Shown piece after piece: positions 57,601-64,000 of a stretch of DNA of 64,000 bases (position 1 is its first letter; each line of letters begins with the position of its first letter). The DNA lies in the NCBI GenBank assembly GCA_030248215.1, contig JASANG010003687.1, forward strand, positions 60,956 through 124,955, given 5' to 3'. This DNA is from Enoplolaimus lenunculus (lineage: Eukaryota > Nematoda > Enoplea > Enoplida > Thoracostomopsidae). The translations under genes were made by a program, and so were the position numbers. The notes under the pieces are model-generated. The model saw only the letters and a list, made by a program, of their open reading frames with translations, had not been told where the DNA came from and ran no database searches.

Positions 57601-59160
57601 AAAAGTTTAAAATATTATTTAGCTTGTGATTAAGCATGAGGTAAAACATATTTTTCCAATAGAGTTTGTGTCCATAAATTATGTTCATTTGTCTTTATAA
57701 AGGAAGACGCCGAGTCGAATATGAACGCATTTTGCCGTTTGAAACAATCGTATATTTTTGATGTTTTGATGTTAGCATTTTGAAAAACGATAAGAAGCGT
57801 TTAAATAGCGTTTTTTTCTGCACTAGCGATTGTTTTTAAAGTTTCAGCTAGAATGCTCATTGTTTGTGAATTATGGATTTCATTAACTTTTAAATTTTTT
57901 GGAGTCGCTCATGTATATTAGCTGATTATATTAACATGTCAACGCACTCGTGTCAATTGCATTGAAAATTCTCAGACACAAAAACTTTCCTTAACCTCTT
58001 CTCACATTGAGTTGCCTATAGGCAACTCAGCGCAGTGTATATACGCTAAATAATATATATACCGATGTATTGAACAATTGCAACACGTATACATAGTACT
58101 AAATTACCACAAGACGTGAGAGCCCCCTCGGGCTCGAGCGTTAATCTCCTATAGCTGAGTGGTGATGGTATACGCCTCCCACTTCAGTCACTGGAGTTTC
58201 AGTCGCTGGAGTTCGAATCCTAGCATAAAAGTAGGTGTCAGGGAAAATAGAAAATATTCATGTGAGAAAGGGTTAACCTAGTTTCATTGGAGTCTATAGA
58301 GTTTAAACAATTCGGTCAAATACCTTGCTTTAGCTACGCGTCAAAACAGAGACAGTTTATGTGAAAAAACTCGCACAAGAAAGACAGCGGCACAAAGAAA
58401 TTACTGAAAATGGTGCTAACTCAGCCACCGCATTTTGCCGTCAAACTAAATGGCTCTAAATCTCATTATCTAAAATTGTCATTCGTCATTTTCAACAAAA
58501 TAGAACGGTTTTGTACAGTTTTGGGTGGCATACCGCCAACGTATAACTGTTGAAAGTATTTCAAACACAAATAGGTAAACACAAGGAATATGTGGGTTTA
58601 AATTGCGTTTTCAAGACGCCAAATATATAACTGAAGTGTGCCAAAGTACAATTTAGCGATGTACAAGCCAAACAATCCTGAAAACTAATTTTATAAGAAA
58701 TATTGTTTATTGTTCCTGTTGCCGAATTTCAACCACGCTAAATTCCGAAATGCTAGTTTAGAATGTTGTCTAGCCGTTCAGTAGCTAAAATGTAAATGTT
58801 AAAGTTGTGTTCTATTTTACACAAGACAGCTAGTATTTCAGCAGCTTCATAGTAAGACAAAATAAGGAGCACAATATGGCCGTCTGTCAAGGTATGTGAA
58901 ACCTAAATATGGTTGGCTTATTATATCAATTCCAATTTTTTTCTAAAAACGTCGAAAAGTTGAAAACAGGCGATAATATTTCGGATTCAATAGGTAATAA
59001 TCGGACAAATAAATCCACCAATACAATTTAGAATTCTGTAAACACTTACCTTTGTTTTGAAGTGAATCCCGTGCTGATACGCAGAATCAACGTGAAGTGG
59101 TATGTGATAATCGTAAATATCGTCAGAAATCAAACTGTAATCATTCGTTTTGCCAGGCAT
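45651..59160 (-). CDS. NOS1AP: NOS1AP/CAPON-type PTB adaptor (11 exons)
   Basis: NOS1AP proteins are cytoplasmic adaptors whose N-terminal PTB domain binds membrane-linked partners. Exons in transcript order: 59160-59050, 55352-55281, 54925-54833, 54124-54069, 53901-53793, 52832-52715, 51659-51472, 50893-50686, 50013-49694, 48287-48144, 47306-45651. All phases fit, giving 1024 residues. The start [14 protein letters not shown] and the pieces [74 protein letters not shown] and [14 protein letters not shown] align with human NOS1AP (from memory) along the whole PTB domain, residues about 25-180. A predicted coiled coil follows at about 410-465 ([20 protein letters not shown]). The last exon codes for 551 residues with a long Asn-rich stretch, unlike the shorter vertebrate tail. 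It ends HVPV; whether this is a PDZ ligand like the vertebrate C-terminus is open. The splice site choices near 47306 and 50013 are the ones that keep phase. Confidence 0.92.
46113..46440 (-). repeat. AAY-codon repeat coding the Asn-rich region
   Basis: The last NOS1AP exon contains a run of AAC and AAT codons broken by Thr, Ile, Ser, Lys and Cys codons, giving about 110 residues that are more than half asparagine. The opposite strand is a GTTGTT-type repeat and so has long spurious open frames rich in Val and Leu. The mixture of both Asn codons and interruptions suggests the tract is old or maintained, not a fresh triplet expansion. Confidence 0.85.
53363..53583. mobile_element. Foldback MITE with CACTGCAAAAA ends, copy in NOS1AP intron
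   Basis: The whole 221-bp element is one imperfect hairpin: CACTGCAAAAAATGGTGAGT at the left is the complement of the right end (ACCGTTTTTTGCAGTG). TA flanks both sides. Inner arms share GTCAAATTCGACTCCGCC and its complement. It lies in the NOS1AP intron between the exons at 53793 and 52832. TA flanks fit a Tc1/mariner-type element, but no transposase is present to confirm this. Confidence 0.85.
55559..55767. mobile_element. Foldback MITE with CACTGCAAAAA ends, second complete copy
   Basis: A 209-bp near-perfect palindrome flanked by TA (55557-55558 and 55768-55769). Arms read CACTGCAAAAAATGGTGAGT, CTCCGAAATAGGCTCTACGG and ACTGAGTCAAATTCGACTCC inward and are mirrored on the right. It lies in NOS1AP intron 1, about 200 bp upstream of exon 2, and could fold into a long double-stranded RNA in the pre-mRNA. 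Confidence 0.88.
56130..56380 (+). repeat. tRNA-derived SINE, copy 3
   Basis: The leader CCATGTGAGATGCTTGTTC, the bridge GTCGACATATAGTTGTCGA and the tRNA-like head GCTGCGTGGCGCAGTGGTAG (about 56260-56282) follow in the same order as at 3090-3310. The region after the head (CTTTTCCAGCTGCTTAG, AAAAGGTCCGAGGTCCCAG) is also shared, so the SINE has a conserved 3' body of at least 80 bp. The B box is damaged (GAGTGCGACC). It lies in NOS1AP intron 1 and opposite to that gene's direction. Confidence 0.7.
57995..58272 (+). mobile_element. TTAA-flanked MITE with tRNA-like core, copy 2
   Basis: The ends CCTCTTCTCACATTGAG and TTCATGTGAGAAAGGG are inverted repeats, flanked by TTAA at 57991-57994 and 58273-58276. 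The core carries an A-box-like TAGCTGAGTGGTGATGG (about 58153-58169) and the B box GGAGTTCGAATCC (about 58207-58219); a short internal duplication of CAGTC.CTGGAGTT lies between them. The same text is in copy 1 (10976-11238) in opposite orientation. Both copies are in or near host genes: this one is in NOS1AP intron 1. Confidence 0.82.
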
Positions 59161-60621
59161 CTTTAAGCTTTCAAGTTGAGCATAATGATTTTTTTAAATT
59201 ACAGATTACTACATAGTTAGTAGTATTTGAACCAATATTTTAAATTCATGTTTAATAGAAGCTGATTTGTGTAAATTACAGTTTTTACAGATGAATTGAG
59301 CAGACTATATTTTCATTCAGTTTTATTGCATAGTATTTGGTAATTAGAAGTACGTTAATTAATACGAATCCAAACCCACAATGTAACATGGAAGACATCT
59401 GGTAAATATAACGTATGTGCGGTAGTTATTATAATATGTTTTAGCTGAAAAACCAGCAATATTTTACATAATAGTCACATAAAAAGAAAGATAGCGAAGA
59501 CAAACCAATCACTATAATTATTTCAGAAACTGTCAATAATTGCTTGAATTCTTATTCGAAAGCACTCATGCTCGTTAGCTACACGCTCAAAATTAACCAC
59601 CAGGTTGAATTTGTTGCAATTTTGGATGCTAAAGTTCATTCAACGAGATTAACCGAGACACTGTAACCAAGTTTTACCATCAGTTTGCAACTATTATAAT
59701 TGTTGACTTTGTTTGCAGTGTTACATTCGTAAAACTTTAGTTTGAAGAGGGCACTAGCGTAAAAAATCGACTATATTGGGTCGAACATTGTTAGGCTCTA
59801 TTTGATAAACACAGTGCCTATACCTGACAGAGAATTGCTTGGAATGGGGCCGAGGCACCCTGGTCACCTGTTCGGTACATACACTTGTTTCAACCAAATG
59901 TTGATCTCTTTAAATTCTGTAAAGTACGTGTTAACACCAAGTGTTTTAGATGTTAAAGTGAATTGTTGACGTTACCAGCGTCATTTAGCATCTTTCACAA
60001 TAAATAATGACACAAGGTTCAATAGTGAAACGTGCATTTATATCTATTTAGATTGGCTACGTTCTAAAGTTGCAATATTAAAAAAATAAGCTAAATGTTT
60101 ACGAACGAAAATTTTAATTGAATACAAACAAATAAAATTAAACAACTTGTTTAAAAGTTACAATCAATCTTAAAGACTTTGCCGACCTCGCGCCACTGCT
60201 GAAATAGCGGTTGTGAGCGAATTTTGGATTTGCAATAAAAAATACGGTAAAAACATTAACAATTCAGTCGGTTTATTTTGTGTAGATTTCAATTTATTTT
60301 CCTACTGCGAAATTGTTCAATTTAAGCCTTGACGTTCAGAAATTTGATATATATGCAATCACTGAAGTAGACCAATTGTTAGCGTTTAAGCATTTTCAAA
60401 ATGTTCCGTTCGGCACCTTCAGAAGATCATATTTCTCGTAATAAATGGACAACATATTTATTGTATTAATTTAGCGTCACGAATGATCCAAAAAAAGGAT
60501 TGGGTCGGTGTGTGCAACTAAAGTTCAGCGGAGAAAATATTGAACGATGCTGCCGCGAAGCTGTTAATTTCTCAATTGTTTCCTCATATACCCTGTTGTT
60601 TATGACAAACCAAATCTCTTT

Positions 60622-60802
60622 GGCTAATGTAAAAATCAGGGGCGGAGAACAGAGTAGGGTTAAACTTTAGACTATTTTTCGCTTGGCTTAGAATTAGGAT
60701 TAGGCTTAGGCTTAGGAATAAACTCATTCTTACGCTTAGGCTTAGGCTTAGGCTTAGGAATATGCTTATAATACAGTTCCGCCCCTGTTCTTTAGATTGG
60801 CC
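60622..60802. mobile_element. GGCC-ended MITE with TTAGGC-like core
   Basis: GGCTAATGTAAAAATCAGGG on the left and CCCCTGTTCTTTAGATTGGC on the right are inverted ends. The core holds TTAGGCTTAGGCTTAGGAAT and ACGCTTAGGCTTAGGCTTAG. The 8-bp flanks do not match well, unlike in the other complete copies, so either the duplication decayed or one flank was rearranged. Confidence 0.8.
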
Positions 60803-61249
60803 GGAGTCTTTTATCAACCAGTTGTTGAACCAAATGGATCTGGTTTTTTGAAAACTGTAACATATATTTCAACCACTACAGTTAATACCTTCGCTGTTAA
60901 TTCAAAATTCAAATTACAAAACTAAAAAAACTTTATTACAAAAATCGGTTTTTGACGATAGAACCCATCTTGCGGCAGATGTGAATCTTACAGCGTTTAG
61001 GCATAGCGGTACTATACGAGCTGAGTTCGATGCTGCTTATTTCAATATTTACTCGTTGCGCTCAGTTTCAAACATTTCATCTAACCAGATTAACGTTGAG
61101 ACCTGCACGAAAAGCTATCGGAAGTTGAGCTGAAAATGTTTCAGTTCAACAGAAGTGGTTCAACACAAGTGAAACTAGACACATTATTTTTAACTTTAAA
61201 ACTTTTGCACTGTTTAACGCGTTCATTGTTGACATAAAATGCTGCAGCG

Positions 61250-61645
61250 ACACGAGTAAAATGGATGACTGATATTCATTTCGCCTCTCCAAAGAGAGCC
61301 TCCTTAATAGGCGTACTGTTATTTATTTTCAATCCATTCTCTTTCCTGTTACTTGGACCGAACTCTTATCAGTATCACCTATGCCTCTGTCTATGATTTA
61401 ACTACGTTTTTACTTGCACACATGAGTTACGAATAAGTAACATACTTTGAGAAATCGAATTCGTGCTGAGCTTTATTAAGCCCAAAGAGCATTTGCGTAA
61501 TCAAATTAAGGGAGTCAACATTTATGGCCTCTAATTAACGACTATCCAAATGCGGAGTCAAATTAGGGATATAGACTCGTACTGATTTAGTCTCAAAATG
61601 AGTGGCACGAACTCTTATTACCTCCCAGTCATGCATGTGACTGCA
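61250..61645 (+). mobile_element. Diverged relative of the CTGTAGTGACCC MITE
   Basis: ATTTCGCCTCTCCAAAGAGAG, ACTGTTATTTATTTTCAATCC, GGAGTCAAATTAGGGATA and TAGTCTCAAAATGAG follow in the order of the copy at 37881-38321 but with many changes, and the outer ends are no longer clear. Confidence 0.5.
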
Positions 61646-61659
61646 GTATATAATTAACC

Positions 61660-62275
61660 AGTCGTAGTGGGACTACATTCATCGATCGAAGCTCGAACAC
61701 ACGTAAGCAATAAAGGTAATATGCAAATTAGTTATTAGCTATAGTTATTAGCTAACTATTTGTTTATCGGTTTGGAGATTTGTAAGCAATTTCCTCAGAT
61801 TCCTCGCACTCAAAAACCCTTCAGCCACCCTAATAATTATTGGAATAATTTAAAAAGTCCTAATTTTGTCTTGGCAATTAAGCAAATAAACAAATTAGCT
61901 ATCAGCTAACTATTCGATAATCGGTTTTAAACGATTGTAGACAAGTTATTCAGATTCCTCGCACCCAAAAATCCATTTGCTTGTAACCCTAATAATTAAT
62001 GAAACATTGTAAAAATGCCTAATTTAGGCTTATCAATTATGCTTATATGCAATATGCAAATTAGCCTGTAGCTAATAAACAGCTTAAAATTTTAAATCTC
62101 CAATGCGAGGTTAACACTCCAGGATAATTGGCTTTAAAACAAAAAAGTCTATCAAAATCAGTTCAGCCGTTCCTGAGATTCTTTTCGGACGAACAGACGG
62201 ACAGATGGACAGACGGACGGACGGACGCATGGAAATCCATCTTTCGACCCCCACACACAAAACATAAAACGCTTC
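61660..62275 (+). repeat. Interspersed repeat with ~175-bp tandem units, longest copy
   Basis: GTAGTGGGACTACATTCATCG and TCGAAGCTCGAACACACGTAA begin the copy; two or more ~175-bp units follow with TATGCAAATTAG and ATCGGTTT.GA words; the right part has AAAATCAGTTCAGCCGTTCC, a GGAC-type microsatellite at about 62194-62228 and finally CGCTTCGCTCAATAA. The sequence CAGTTCAGCCGTTC followed by GGACAGAC-like runs is a feature of many invertebrate interspersed repeats. Same family as 1961-2490 and 25490-25860. Confidence 0.55.
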
Positions 62276-64000
62276 GCTCAATAACAGACACTAGCAATAT
62301 CGGTTACCACTTCAATCTTTGGCACCGTTGTGCAATATTGTTTTTGTTGGTAAAACATGCATATCATACAACTCCAAATCAACTGACCTGCATGGGCAAG
62401 AAAATTTTTTCGTGACACAATTGTTTTAATGCTGGCAATAAGAAATAACGCTTTCGACGACCTGAGGCGGCAAAAATGACGAGAAAGGTGCCCTTCTTTC
62501 ATAATTTTGGCCTTGTCTCAATCAACTCGACAGTATATGGATTAAAACTGAAAGTAACTGTTAGCTTTGAGAAACAAGTGTAATGTTTATAAACGATCGC
62601 TAAACCGCAGTCATCAAAATTAAATTGAAAAAACCCATCAGTAAATTTAGATTTATTTCTAGTCATTTCATCTGAGATTACTGCGTAGAGCTTACGGCTG
62701 CGGTTAAATTTGAACTTCAATTTACTCTCCAACTAATATTACAAACCGCCTCCGTACTCGTGATATTTTACAGTTGGAGAAAGGGCAACGACGTAGAAAA
62801 CGTTGAGCGTCCCATGAGAACGGCGAAACTCATTCGAAAAGATTGAAATGTTTTTGCTAAATTAATTGAACTGTGCAATAATGTTGGAATCCCACGGCAA
62901 AGCCGTAGAAAAATTTGTTTATGAACGTTCAATCATGAGCGGTTTAGCAAATTGTGAGCACTGGAAAACTGTTGTATTGAAATCATATATACCTAGAATC
63001 CAAGACCAACGAACGGACTCAGGTCCTTACTGGAAAAATCTTTCCCGTAAAATGTTTAAGTTTTGGTAATAAAGTCGCTTAAAACCTTCACATCTTTTTT
63101 TTTGAATTTTTTGGTTTTCAAACCTGTTACGGTAGTATGACAAGCCAAATTTCTGTCCAATCCTCTTCGACGATTACAAATTGATGTTAGGGCTCCTTAA
63201 GTGATTGTTTAAGTTCCGGGTATACTTTAAATTGAACAGTAACAAAAATAAAATATATACAGCAGATTCAAGTCTCAATATAGGACTACAGCTTAATTGA
63301 AATTGAGAATTTGAAAACTCTTGATAAACCAAACACAAAATTCACTATTTTACATCATCGTAGATTGATGAAAATGTTTCGATGGGTGAATTAAGATTGG
63401 ATCCCTGCCAAGGTGTAACCGAATACCCGTTTTCGTTTCCGGTAAAAATCGATATCCGTTCCCGTTTCCGTTATTTTAACTACCCGTTTACAACCTGATT
63501 CTTGGCAACGCAAACAAATGTTACAGGAAAACTTACAGGTAGTGAGCAGTTAAAAATATTTAATCTATATCAAGAATCAATAATTAGAAGCCTGTAGAAC
63601 CTAATCCGAATATTTAGTAAGTACATTGCTTGCGCGTAAAAATTGAATTGCAAATGCGAAGAGTTTACTTATGCAACGACAATAGCTTATATCACATTTT
63701 GATCAGAATAACAATCCAGTTCAGTTTAATTAACGTATTCTTAACATCGATTTACTAAAACGCTGTGTTAATGAGTATAACAACTAATGCGCAGTAAGCA
63801 AAAATTAAAATGTCCCCACGCGTTCGATCGTTCAGGTCTTTTCATTGTCCAAGGTTGGTAAGTTCATTCATTCAAGTATCTAAATTAAAAATTCCTAATT
63901 TGAAGTTCGACTTTAGTTGAAATTAAAAATATCCTTGCGGGAAAGCGTTAAACTTCAATCACGAATCACCAGCTTAAAATAAACAGCACTGTGTGTATGC

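Larger units (their letters stand above)
59161..64000. other. Upstream flank of the NOS1AP-like gene
   Basis: No gene is recognised. Besides the MITEs and repeat listed separately, the stretch 59161-60600 is plain AT-rich DNA that must include the NOS1AP promoter or a 5' untranslated exon; no clear core promoter word was found. The open frame 62866-63069 is not recognised. About 63412-63505 there is GGTGTAACCGAATACCCG...CCCGTTTACAACCTG, a worn relative of the hAT-type MITE at 214-596. Confidence 0.55.

Overview
The window is AT-rich, intron-rich animal DNA. Three host protein genes can be read exon by exon, with matching splice phases, and all three belong to families known from animals: a SAXO-type ciliary microtubule protein (+ strand, 11569 to 18877, with a second last exon at 21241-21301), a MAP3K2/MAP3K3-type kinase with a PB1 domain (+ strand, 32083-43468), and a NOS1AP/CAPON-type PTB adaptor (- strand, 59160 down to 45651). 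Numerous short non-autonomous transposons and tRNA-derived repeats point to an invertebrate rather than a vertebrate. A ciliated marine invertebrate such as an ascidian is my best guess, but the sequence does not prove this.

Layout. 1-1960: decayed BEL/Pao retroelement fossil, cut by a hAT-type MITE. 1961-11568: intergenic, full of repeats (tRNA-SINEs, a GGCGGGAA-bearing minisatellite, a 19-bp tandem array, a TTAA-flanked MITE with a tRNA-like core). 11569-21301: SAXO gene; a U6 snRNA-derived pseudogene and several MITEs lie in its introns, and its 3' end is duplicated. 21302-32082: mostly intergenic, with one weak candidate for an unrecognised gene around 28.2-29.5 kb and a GC-rich patch at 26.2-26.6 kb. 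32083-43468: MAP3K gene, one of whose introns ends in a MITE that stops 10 bp short of a kinase exon. 43469-45650: short convergent intergenic stretch with two more copies of the same MITE. 45651-59160: NOS1AP-like gene with a very long asparagine-rich last exon. 59161-64000: upstream flank of NOS1AP with more repeats.

The genes do not form a functional cluster: one is structural (cilia), one is a MAP-kinase cascade entry kinase and one is a membrane-proximal adaptor. The MAP3K and NOS1AP genes converge tail to tail. The most notable observations are the duplicated SAXO terminal exon, a perfect 32-bp-stem hairpin 33 bp beyond the second stop codon, the MITE family that carries telomere-like TTAGGC arrays with 8-bp target duplications, and TTAA-flanked MITEs with an internal tRNA-like promoter.
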